DNA of 64,000 bases from Girardinichthys multiradiatus. Its lineage: Eukaryota; Chordata; Actinopteri; Cyprinodontiformes; Goodeidae. The notes beneath the pieces were generated by a model. That model did not search any database. It was not told where the DNA came from and saw only the letters and a list, made by a program, of their open reading frames with translations. Each line of letters begins with the position of its first letter. Position 1 is the stretch's first letter. The position numbers were made by a program, and so were the translations under genes. The stretch is from contig NC_061806.1 of the NCBI RefSeq assembly GCF_021462225.1, positions 496,001 through 560,000 on the forward strand, in the 5' to 3' direction. Of this stretch, positions 11,713 to 20,973 are shown one piece after another.

Positions 11713-12371
11713 CTAGGTGATGTAGCCGATTAAAGGAGCCCAGAGAGACTGATCTGACGTGGAGGCAGAGGCTGTCTCAAGGCTTATATAATCCGACAGA
11801 AAATTTCTATACTGATTAATATTAAGAAGGTTTTTATTTTTCCAGTTCATGAGGATAGTTTTCTTAACGATGCATAAGGCAGTGAAAACCATGTGAACTG
11901 AATTTGTCTCTATGATGACATCTTCAAAGTTGCCCAACCAGCAAAGTGAAGGGGAAGGTGAAATATTACATCTCAGACACTGTGATAAGTCTTCACCTAT
12001 CAGGCACCAGAACCTCTGAACAGGTGTGCATAACCATAGTGCATGGATATAATTATCTGGTATATTGCTTGTGCAGTGTAAGCAAATGTTGGAAGGTGCC
12101 AAGCCCATCCTGAACATCCTTTGACCTGCATAGTATACTCTATGAAGGATTTTATATTGTATAAATTTCAAACTGGGGTTACTTGTCAGTTTAAAAGTTC
12201 TGGAACATATCTGAGACCAGAATGTTTCGTCAAAGTTAACTGATAAGTCCACCTCCCATTTCGTAATAGGAAGGGAAATTGATTCATCTATATTAGACAG
12301 GGTCCTGTATATTTTAGACATTAATTTGGGGGCGTTGAGTTTTAGGAACTCTAGTAAACTTGATGGCGTTT
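11713..12371 (-). pseudogene. L1 ORF2, C-terminal piece
   Basis: This is the last part of the LINE ORF2 polyprotein. It reads in from the ERV1 junction and ends at 11713. It contains the Cys/His pattern of L1 ORF2 C-termini (CLHCTSNIPDNYIHALWLC, a CCHC-like arrangement). The frame from 19322 continues into it once ERV1 and one GTAAC are removed. Confidence 0.85.
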
Positions 12372-12376
12372 GTAAC

Positions 12377-12669
12377 TGTTAGGTATTATTTAGTCAACTC
12401 AGAGGTAAGAACGATACAGTCAGAGTTACTTGTGACAAGGGTAGCCCACTTTGCAGTGAAACTACAAAGTTTTGACACCCTATCTCTTTATTTATATACA
12501 CAGTTCAACAGACAGTTCAGACAGGGTGTATGTGTGTGAGACGGAAAGGAGGCTGGTTCACACAGAGATAACAATGATCTCACACACACAGGGAGGAAGG
12601 CATAGTGCAGGTGCCTTCCAACCCAAGGTTTTTACATGAGTGATAACAAGTCCTCACACCCATCCAACA
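12377..12669 (-). repeat. ERV1 3' LTR
   Basis: On the plus strand it starts TGTTAGG and ends CCAACA. It has the same length as the 5' LTR, with no difference seen by eye. The end nearest L1 shares its sequence type (cctctgagttga-taaataatacct on the minus strand) with the ERV2 LTR end. Confidence 0.93.
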
Positions 12670-12685
12670 GTCCCTCCTTTTATCA
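12670..12685 (-). promoter_or_regulatory. ERV1 polypurine tract
   Basis: On the minus strand AAAAGGAGGGAC directly abuts the 3' LTR, the position and composition of the plus-strand primer of reverse transcription. Confidence 0.85.
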
Positions 12686-12830
12686 CAAGTAAAAACATTT
12701 AATATAAAAACGAGTAAGAAAAATACTTTGTATGAGCGAAAACCCACGGACGGTAAACAGATTATATTTTGTGGGAAATACTCATACGGCCCCGCCGCCC
12801 TCGGCGACCATTAAAAGTTAAATGTTGATT

Positions 12831-13030
12831 AATACTTGAAATCATAAAAATAAAATGATACTTGAAATCATAAAAATAAAAGAATGATACTTGAAATCAT
12901 AAAAATAAAAGAATAATACTTGAAATCATAAAAATAAAAGAATAATACTTGAAATCATAAAAATAAAAGAATAATACTTGAAATCATAAAAATAAAAGAA
13001 TAATACTTGAAATCATAAAAATAAAAGAAT
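12831..13030. repeat. 29-bp tandem array in ERV1
   Basis: Seven copies of a unit containing 'acttgaaatcataaaaata', the first spaced by 26 bp and most others by about 29 bp. It lies where the env gene would be, between the env-like start and the polypurine tract, so it probably replaces deleted env sequence. Confidence 0.9.
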
Positions 13031-13221
13031 TAAAAAATCTGCCCTGTTTATGTCATCATTGTACTTTTTCTCATTTCACTTAAGCAACAACTTCTTCCGA
13101 TTTTCTGCTGTAAGGTTATTTTATGAAATACAATGTATGAGTACACTCAGGCTTTTGATGTGATTTATTTACAACATGTCATCATAATCGTCCCCTTCAT
13201 TTTCGTGCATTTCTACCTGGT

Positions 13222-13440
13222 TCAGTGTTGCATATGCCACCATGAACAATACCAGAAATTCTGTAGGAATGGATGTGCGTCATGTTCTTCCGTCAGTGTT
13301 CTGAGATGGGTCCCATCTGATGTCCATCTCTTCTGGTTCGGTATCACCTCCTGTGGATCCTGCTTTAGATAGAGAAAGAGTCCTGCTACCAGAATTAAGC
13401 TCAGGCTTATCAGTCCTGTCCACATGTTACAGAGAGCCAT
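13222..13440 (-). pseudogene. Possible env N-terminal fragment of ERV1
   Basis: A 72-codon frame follows the integrase end. It opens with a hydrophobic stretch of about 18 residues (residues 7-25) that could be a signal peptide, then a polar segment. Position after pol suggests the first part of env; the rest of env is missing. No specific env motif is seen. Confidence 0.4.
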
Positions 13441-13518
13441 TTTATAATTGGGCGCAGATCAGCTGTTTTCTTCACCGGTTTGAGACGCTGGGCCATCTTT
13501 GAACCCGGACTTCCTCTG

Positions 13519-14204
13519 CTACCCCGTCGGTTGGTTTGGCTCCTGTAATGGCAAAACTGGCTTACAGTGGCTTTTATGGATCCAGGAAGGCCTCTCTGCT
13601 ATTTTCAGAGCTGTGGGCGTTGTCAGGAGTATTTGAAACGGCCCTTTCCACCAAGGAGTGCTCCAATCCTTCCGGTGGAGTGTCTTAATCAGGACCAGGT
13701 CTCCAGGCCTCATTCTGTGGGATAGGAGCAGAGATTATCGGCAGACCACTGGACATTTGTTCTTCTTTTGTCTGCAACATTTTATTCATCCACTCAGCTA
13801 ATGAAGGTTCCTGTTGTGCTTTCTCTATTTCATTCATGTCAGAGGGCAGAGAAAACGGTCTGCCATGTACCATTTCTTTGAGAATACAAATTTATATCAG
13901 CAACTTGGTGTCACGTGATCTCAGACTCAGAACACAGTGGGTGGAGTTATACAATGATGTACAGTAGGTGGCAAATGGAGTAAGACCAGTTTGATTTGGA
14001 GTTATTCTCATCCATAATTTAACCAGGGATAGGCATCCGGGCCATGGCCTCCCTGTTTCTTCCATTGTTTTCCTTAATCTTTAACTGAAACCCTAATGCT
14101 TTAGAACTTAGTTCTATTAATTTATTTACAAAATGAGTTCCATTATCTGACCTTATAATCTGTGGGATACCATATGTGGGGAAGAAATGTGTCACTAGGT
14201 TCAT
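13519..14204 (-). pseudogene. ERV1 integrase fragments
   Basis: On the minus strand, 14204-14019 holds part of the catalytic core with IIRSDNGTHFVNK (second catalytic Asp). The fragments at 13873-13685 and 13713-13519 hold the C-terminal SH3-like domain: [25 protein letters not shown], and the WIHKSHCKP end typical of gammaretroviral integrases. The frames are broken between the pieces and the first catalytic Asp is not readable. Confidence 0.8.
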
Positions 14205-14514
14205 CTATTACAACTAGGCAATATTTCTTCCCCCGTGTTTGCAACAAATTATGCATAATCTGCAAAAATGATTTGCATAGTCAGAAATATTTATAGTGTA
14301 GCATTAATGCTTTACCAGATGTGACATATTCCCCCCTTGACACATGGATCTTCCCAATGTGTCACTGTAGCCGCTGTGTTGTATAACTTTTATGGGAGGA
14401 TTGGTTTATCTTCTATCTGATAGATGTCATCTTTTTTCTGTGCTCCTCTCTTTAGCCAGGCCTTTATTTCTGTCTTGGGTGCTGACTGTTGGGCGTCTTT
14501 CAGCACGTCCGTGT

Positions 14515-15255
14515 CTATAAATAGCAGATCTGACATTTTCTCTTTAATAGGTTGAAATGAGTTAGTTCTGTCCCTGATGATGTTTTAAAACCTCTATTTT
14601 GCCAAATCTTAGCATGGTGATGTACTGATCCGAACACGTATTGGCTGTCTGTGTATATAGTAAGTATTTGTCCCTCATGTAATTCACATGCTCTTACTAC
14701 AGCATATAATTCTGCTGTTTGGGCTGAGCATGTATTGGGTAGAGATTTAGCTTCTATTATCCTATCGATGGTTGTTACTGCATAACCAACTCTATTCTTT
14801 CCATATTCATCTTTAGATGCTGAGCCATCTACAAACACAACACATGAATCTGGTATAAGGGTTTGAGAAATGTCTTGTCTGGGTTTGGTGTCTTCTTCAA
14901 CTTTTGCTTTATAAGAATGTGGTTTTCCATCTTCTGCAGTAGGTATTAGAGTACTTGGATTTAAAAGGCACATCTTTTTAGAGTTATGTTTGGCTGTGAT
15001 AATAATAGCGATGTCAGTGTGATATGCCTTGCATGTAGCGTCAGGTGCTTCTCTTAATATTCCTGACTTCAACATATCTTGTATTATTGGCTTAGTATCT
15101 TCTTCAGCTTCTGGCTTTAAGGGGTATTGACGGACTAATAGTCTTTTTTCAGATATTAGTTTAACCTTGTATGGTGGGAACCCCTTTATAAGCCCTACAT
15201 CAGTTGATGATTGGGACCACAGTTCAGGTGGGACAGCAGATAGGACAGGATGCAT
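14515..15255 (-). pseudogene. ERV1 pol fragment: RT start joined to RNase H
   Basis: This 246-codon frame begins with the RT entry region of gamma-like ERVs (PPELWSQSSTDVGLIKG, then LLVRQYPLKPEA). It then jumps over the palm domain, with no YxDD, into RNase H: VVFVDGSASKD (Asp), QTAELYAVVRACE (Glu) and TIYTDSQYVFGS (Asp). An internal deletion has therefore removed most of the polymerase domain while keeping the frame. It cannot make working reverse transcriptase. Confidence 0.85.
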
Positions 15256-18200
15256 GTTGCTCTCTTTGCTCTCAGCTAAGCCCTGTATTTGTCCCTCTGC
15301 CTCATCTAAATGTATCCTTGGATGAACTTTGACTGTCCACGCCAGAATGAGCTTCCAGATTCCTGTATTAGGATCTACCTTTGACAGTGTCAGTGCTGTT
15401 CCTGCAGAGGTTTAAAGCCTCTGTTTTTCCAAATTCTTATTATTCTTTTTTATCATATTTTATAAAGTAAGTCCTTATTACATTTAAAAATGAGATCAAT
15501 ATTTTTGGTAGTTGCTATTATTATAAATAATGCTTGGTTTAGTTCTTATTAAAAATAAAAAATAAAAACTCACTCACTGATGAACACAAAAAATGAAGGG
15601 CATATTATATCTTATAATCTTAGTTTATCTTACCCAGTTTTATAGATACAACATACAGTTTCAGTCAGCTTTGTATTTAATTCAAGTAACTAAAGTTTGT
15701 TTCAATTAACTAAAGTTTTATCTATTTCAGTCCAATCCAGTAATTCTGTTAAGGTTAATTTCATCTTATGTTAAGTTTGAGCGTAATTCGATCATTTTGA
15801 ACCTGACTGGAAAAAGTCTAAACATCTGTTAAAATCTTTTTGTTTTACCATAGAGAACTGACCTAATATTATTATGGTATGTTGAGGACTCTAATTTTTA
15901 CATAACATGAAACAGACATTTATTTCACAAAAACAGAAAGTCAAACACAGACATTTGGCCACATGAAAGTTTAAATAACCTGTTTGTACAAGAATTGTGA
16001 AAAATTGAAGACAGATCTATGAACTTTCTTATGGTTATCAGTATTTTCAATACAGGTAGAACCTTTGCCATCTTTATATGATTTTTCGGAAAAGATTCTG
16101 GAAACCTTATTAAGATATAAATTTGGCAAAGATCATCAGAACATCAGACCTTTATTAGCGCTTTTAAGGTCCCTCAAAGATGCATTACAATGAAATCAGT
16201 CATTCCCATTCACACACATTCACACACTACTTCCTTATTTTTCTGTCAGAGTAATTTTTATTTGCAAAAATTTGAACATAATTTGACTTCTATTATTCTT
16301 AAAATGCACATTGTTTCCTCATAACCCCTTTGTTTCCACTAGGTCTGTTTTGAACGCTTCAATTCTTTTTTTTTTTATTCACCAAGAATCAATAAGGTGG
16401 TCTTAGTGGGTCCACCTTAAAGGTGTTGTCTGTTGGGTGTCATGTTATCATTGTCAGGTCAGTGAGGTTCATAAGTCAGTCAGAACCTTGGTCATTTGTT
16501 CTGTGCTCATAATGTTTCATAGATCCAGCCTATGATTAGTCAGCAAAACTTCCACCTATAGGAGAACAATTGATTGTTAATGAATGAGCTGCATTTCCTA
16601 GGAACACTGTCTTCCTCCTGGATGAACATCACCTGTTGAAAAACTTTCATCATTGTTTGTTTCACATATTCAATCAGATCTTTATATTATACCAGTAGGT
16701 GAAGTTGTTAGTATCTCATGTAGACTGACATATACTGTTGCATTTGGAGAAGATCTCAGATTAAATAAACTTAGTTAGAGCTTCAATCCAGGTTCATTTT
16801 GTGTCTGCAGACTTTAGCCAATTTTTCTTTTCTTTCTTTTTTTTTTTATACATAAAGAGCAAGATTCAAAACATTTTCAAAAGGCAGATTCAAGCACACA
16901 ATCACCATATTAAAAGGCTCTACTTCTAGAGAATCACTAAACTTCTGGGGTCCGGTTTTGGCCCGCGGACCTTGAGTTTGACACATGCAGGGTAGAGTTA
17001 AAATTTTTTCAGACCTTTCAGCAGAGACAGGCTTCTGCTGTTTGCAGAAGTTTTATCTTTGTTTTCAGGCAGCTGCATCTCTTTGTCAAGGTCGTTTCAC
17101 AGAGCTGAAATTTAACTTCTCTCAAAGAGGAAAAATCAAGAATGCAAACAATCTGAGCCAAATATGGAATTATTTCCCTGTAAAATGAATCTTTTGCATT
17201 TTATCATGATATTGTTGGTAGTATAACACCATAGAATGATTTTTAAAGCACCTGTTTCTCACTAATGCTTGCCTACAAAATCTTTTACTTTCAGATTACT
17301 TCTTTAACAACATTGTGTTCTCTCTTCTCTAGTCATTGTTCACTGGGTTGTCCAGTTGGACAGTTTCCATGTTGTCCACATTGTCACCTCCTCTTTTAAC
17401 TTCTTTTACCACGTCCTCTAAAACCATCTCTTAGTCTTTATAATCTAACCTGGGATGGGTGGCGGTCCGCCCCCCCCCTTTATTTGTTTTCAGTTAAGCT
17501 GAAAGTTTTTCCCTGTGCTTTTCTTAAGGCCTCAGTATTATGGCTATGTCAGTTAAAAGCTGCTCTTATTGTTGTTTTTTTAATTCATCTTTTTGTTTTA
17601 ATCTGTTTATCAACTGTGTGAACTCAGGGACTGAAAAGTCCCCTTTGAAATTATAATCTGGCAAGGTTTTTTATTGTCTCTTGAATCTTTTGAATGCATA
17701 ATCTCCAGTTTAAGATCCCCGTGTAGTTTTAGGATTTCAGTGATAATTAAGTTACCTGAAAATCCGTATTTTTATGCCATCGTGTACATATTTCTGTTAA
17801 ATCAGAGCTTTTTCTCTGTTCTTTCCCCATTGTTCTTTGTTATTTTTCTCTTTTTAGTTTTCATTATTGCTAATTTTAGATCCCCTTGTAATTTTAAGAC
17901 ATCCTTTGTATCTAATTTGCCCAAAAACCCATGTTTTTTATTTTCTATTCCATCTATGACAGATCATACCTGCTCCTTTTACATAGTTCTCCATAAACTT
18001 TACCTCCCCTTCTAAGTCAATTAGTTTACTTTGTTTCTTCCCCATTATGTTTTATGTTAGTTTAATTGTAGTATAAATGTCCCAGATAAAAGGTCACTGG
18101 CATGAGACTTTAAGGAGAGGACATTAACACGCCCTTCTACTGCGACTAATTCGCAGCGGTGTTAATTTTCTGGAATGAAATCCGACCTGAATCTCCAAAG

Positions 18201-18397
18201 TCACCAGTACGTAGTTTTAATCTGGGCAAAAGAAAACACAGGACTAGCAGAATCCTGCTATGATTCTATTAAAATGCTTAGTCCTCCAAACACACACAAC
18301 ACAGTCACACAGTTAGTTTCAGGTACCTTGTAATTTTTCTAAGTTAACTTGGTGTTATTTTATGAGCTCAATTTACTCCGTTCTTTTTACTTGTATA
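15256..18397 (-). other. ERV1 internal region without readable genes
   Basis: About 3.1 kb where gag and pro should be. It is AT-rich with only short random frames on both strands. I see no capsid, zinc knuckle or protease motif. It may be decayed gag or unrelated sequence acquired by recombination. Confidence 0.5.
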
Positions 18398-18766
18398 GCG
18401 CTTATTCTATTCCCTCGCAGGGGAATAACCCTTAGTCGTTTTATTTGGCCCCCTTCTTGGCGGGGCCCTACCTTAATTTGTCACTATTCCTTTCACGGTG
18501 GAATAAAACCATCCCAATGCAGCGTCCTTACCGGCGACGCACTACCAACGACTTTTAAGTACTTTTCTTCTTTTATTTATATAGCGCTTACTCTATTCCC
18601 TCCCAGGAGAATAATCCTCAGTCGTTTTCTTTAATCCCCTTCACGGCGGAATTGTACCAAATTTGTCACTATCCCTTTCACGGTGGAATAAAACCATTCG
18701 AATGCAGCGTCCTTACCGGCGACGCACTACCAACGACTGTTAAGTACTTTTCCTATGAACTGTATT
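18398..18766 (-). repeat. Duplicated 185-bp hairpin-rich leader block of ERV1
   Basis: Two tandem copies start at 18398 and 18583 (both 'agcgctta-tctattccct'). Each contains several short inverted repeats. On the minus strand these include GCGTC/GACGC around GCCGGTAAG, GGCCCC/GGGGCC around GCCAAGAAG, TATTCC/GGAATA around ACCGTGAAA, and AATTCC/GGGATT around GCCGTGAAG. The block lies between the primer site and the coding region, where retroviral packaging and dimerisation signals sit. A single related block is in ERV2 at about 20756-20962. Confidence 0.8.
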
Positions 18767-19000
18767 TTAAAACTGTCTCACCTCGGAGTTGACTTCTTGG
18801 TGACTCTTTGGACCCTGTGAGAGTCACCCCGCGCAGAGGAAGGCAATAACCCACTGGCCAGGTGTGAATTCACACACACCGGGACTTTCAGCCACTCCGG
18901 CTAAAGGAGGCTGTGCAGCGGTGCTTCGCTCGACGTCAGGCTTCCCCCACGGATCCCAGAGTCACTGTTAAAGCAAAGAGAAATAAGGTTATTGAATTAA

Positions 19001-19018
19001 TCCGGCTTCGAAGGACCA
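19001..19018 (-). promoter_or_regulatory. ERV1 primer binding site, tRNA-Tyr type
   Basis: The plus strand TCCGGCTTCGAAGGACCA is the 3' end of tRNA-Tyr plus CCA with one extra T. It lies five bases inside the 5' LTR. Confidence 0.8.
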
Positions 19019-19023
19019 ATAAA

Positions 19024-19316
19024 TGTTAGGTATTATTTAGTCAACTCAGAGGTAAGAACGATACAGTCAGAGTTACTTGTGACAAGGGTAGCCCACTTTG
19101 CAGTGAAACTACAAAGTTTTGACACCCTATCTCTTTATTTATATACACAGTTCAACAGACAGTTCAGACAGGGTGTATGTGTGTGAGACGGAAAGGAGGC
19201 TGGTTCACACAGAGATAACAATGATCTCACACACACAGGGAGGAAGGCATAGTGCAGGTGCCTTCCAACCCAAGGTTTTTACATGAGTGATAACAAGTCC
19301 TCACACCCATCCAACA
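19024..19316 (-). repeat. ERV1 5' LTR
   Basis: 293 bp with no difference seen from the LTR at 12377-12669. It is followed by GTAAC and then by resumed L1 ORF2 coding. Confidence 0.93.
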
Positions 19317-19321
19317 GTAAC

Positions 19322-20094
19322 CCAACGTTAAGTCTAAATTTATTTTTTATTATCGATGTAATTTGCTGATATTCTAAAAATGTATTCTTGTCCATCCCGT
19401 ATTGTATAATTAATCTGTTAAATGGGATGAACTGAATTCCTTCAAATATATGTTCCAGGTATTCAATTCCTTTACTCCTCCAATATGGAAAATTTATCAT
19501 ATTATTTTTTTGTAGGATGTCAGGGTTGTTCCAGATGGGTGTACGTCTGCATGGGATTAGTGAAGACCCTGTCATTTTTAGATATTCCCACCATGCTGTC
19601 ACAGAGGTGTTGACGTTGAGGCTTTTGAAGCATACATGCCGTTTTATATTTGAGCTAATAAATGGTAGATCTGAAATCTTAATATTATTGCATAGTGTCT
19701 GTTCTACGTCTAGCCAGGGTTCATCTAGAGGACTGTGTTTAAACCATTTTGAGATGTAATGTAGACTGTTAGCTAAGAAGTAAAGATGAAAGTTAGGCAG
19801 ATATAGTCCTCCTTTATCTTTGGTCTTTTGTAGTGTTTTTAGGCTAATACGTGGGGGCTTATCTTTCCAGAGAAATTTAGTGATGGAGGAGTCTAGAGAT
19901 CTAAACCAGTCAGATGACGGTTTATTCGGAATCATTGAGAATAAGTAATTGATTTTTGGCAAGACCATCATTTTTATTGAAGCAACCCTGCCCATGAGTG
20001 ATATGGGTAGAGATTTCCATCTAGCGAGATCATCTTGCACTTTTTTTAAGAGCGGGATGTGGTTTAGTTTTGTTAAATGTGCCAATCTAGGAGA
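19322..20094 (-). pseudogene. L1 ORF2, segment after the reverse transcriptase
   Basis: A continuous minus-strand frame typical of the L1 ORF2 region downstream of RT (residue blocks KLNHIPLLKKVQDDLARWK and KINYLFSMIPNKP). It is in frame with 29778 onward across ERV2 and with 12371 downward across ERV1. It carries no stop of its own. Confidence 0.88.
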
Positions 20095-20099
20095 CACAT

Positions 20100-20473
20100 T
20101 GTTAGGGTTTTACGACTTTTTATATTGTTTATCACTTGTGTCTGCTCTAAGTGCTTTCTTCCCCCACATGTCATAGACAAAGAGATAAGAGAGAAGGATG
20201 AGTTATGCTATTATCAGCAACATCTAGGGACTGGCACCAATCCTCACTCCTTTCTCTAAAATCAAGACACATGAAGCCTAACCTTTCTGACCCCACACAC
20301 ACACACACACAAACCCCCACTCTGAATGATGTTTGAACTGTGTGTGACCAAGCATGTATAAATAAAGAGAGAGGGGGCTAATACTTCGTAGTCTGTAGTG
20401 CACAGCTACCCTTGCAAGTAAAACTGACTCTATGTCTGTCCTTACCTCTGAGTTGATTAAATAATACCTATCA
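20100..20473 (+). repeat. ERV2 5' LTR
   Basis: Starts TGTTAGGG and ends CCTATCA. It contains a CA repeat near 20287-20312 and a TATAAATAAAG block near 20357, which may supply both promoter and poly(A) functions. The last 40 bases resemble the ERV1 LTR end. Confidence 0.92.
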
Positions 20474-20479
20474 TTAATT

Positions 20480-20496
20480 TGGTCCTTCGAGCCGGA
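20480..20496 (+). promoter_or_regulatory. ERV2 primer binding site, tRNA-Tyr
   Basis: TGGTCCTTCGAGCCGGA is an exact complement of a vertebrate tRNA-Tyr 3' end, six bases after the LTR. Confidence 0.88.
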
Positions 20497-20804
20497 GATT
20501 ATAAGAACTAAACTGATTTTATCTTTCTTTGCAGTGACTGGCAGATCTCCGGGAACAGCCTGACGTCAAGTTAAGCGCTGCCGCACAACCGCATCTAGGC
20601 CTGGTGGCTGAAAGTCCCGGTGTGTGACGTTCGCATCTGGCCGGTGGATTATTGTCTTGCTCGATGCCGGGCGGGTCCGGGAGATCTGACAGAGTCACCT
20701 GAAAGTCAACTCAGAGGTGAGACAGTTTTAAAATACAGTACGTGAGATAAGATTAAGCGCTATATAAATGAAAGAAGAAAAGTACTTAAAAGTCGTTTGG
20801 TAGT

Positions 20805-20962
20805 GTGTCGCCGTAAGGACACTGCATTGGAAAGGTGTTATTTCGCCGCAAGGAAATAGTGATAAATTTAGGTAGGATCTCGCCGCAAGGAGATCAGAGA
20901 CGACTAGGCGCCGTAAAGTGAACTGGATAATTTGGTTGGTAACATTCCGCCGGAAGGGAATG
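20805..20962 (+). ncRNA. Array of GCCGNAAG-loop hairpins in the ERV2 leader
   Basis: Four perfect stem-loops share an eight-base loop but have different stems. They are GTGTC/GACAC with loop GCCGTAAG (20805-20822), TATTTC/GAAATA with GCCGCAAG (20839-20858), GATCTC/GAGATC with GCCGCAAG (20876-20895) and CATTCC/GGAATG with GCCGGAAG (20943-20962). A degenerate fifth (GCCGTAAA) is near 20909-20916. Constant loops on changing, still-complementary stems are the signature of conserved RNA structure. The position between primer site and coding region fits a packaging or dimerisation element; that role is inferred. Confidence 0.75.
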
Positions 20963-20973
20963 AAATTAAGTGT

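Larger units (their letters stand above)
12377..19316 (-). mobile_element. ERV1: endogenous retrovirus inserted in L1 ORF2
   Basis: Two 293-bp LTRs (12377-12669 and 19024-19316) appear identical by eye and are flanked by GTAAC on both sides (12372-12376 and 19317-19321). The minus-strand order is 5' LTR, tRNA-Tyr-type primer site, leader with a duplicated hairpin region, a long stretch without readable gag, an RT/RNase H fragment, integrase fragments, a possible env start, the polypurine tract and the 3' LTR. At about 6.9 kb it is internally deleted. Matching LTRs indicate recent insertion although the coding region was already broken. Confidence 0.92.

Noticed and set aside
9008..11733. Long open frames on both strands (up to 320 codons, Pro/Thr/His- or Gly/Trp-rich)
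   Set aside because: They lie in the C-rich L1 3' UTR where stop codons are rare by composition. They overlap in several frames, have no domain, and none has a conserved counterpart in the window.
12831..13030. CRISPR-like regular repeat
   Set aside because: The units are contiguous with no unique spacers, in an ERV interior of a vertebrate; it is a simple tandem array.
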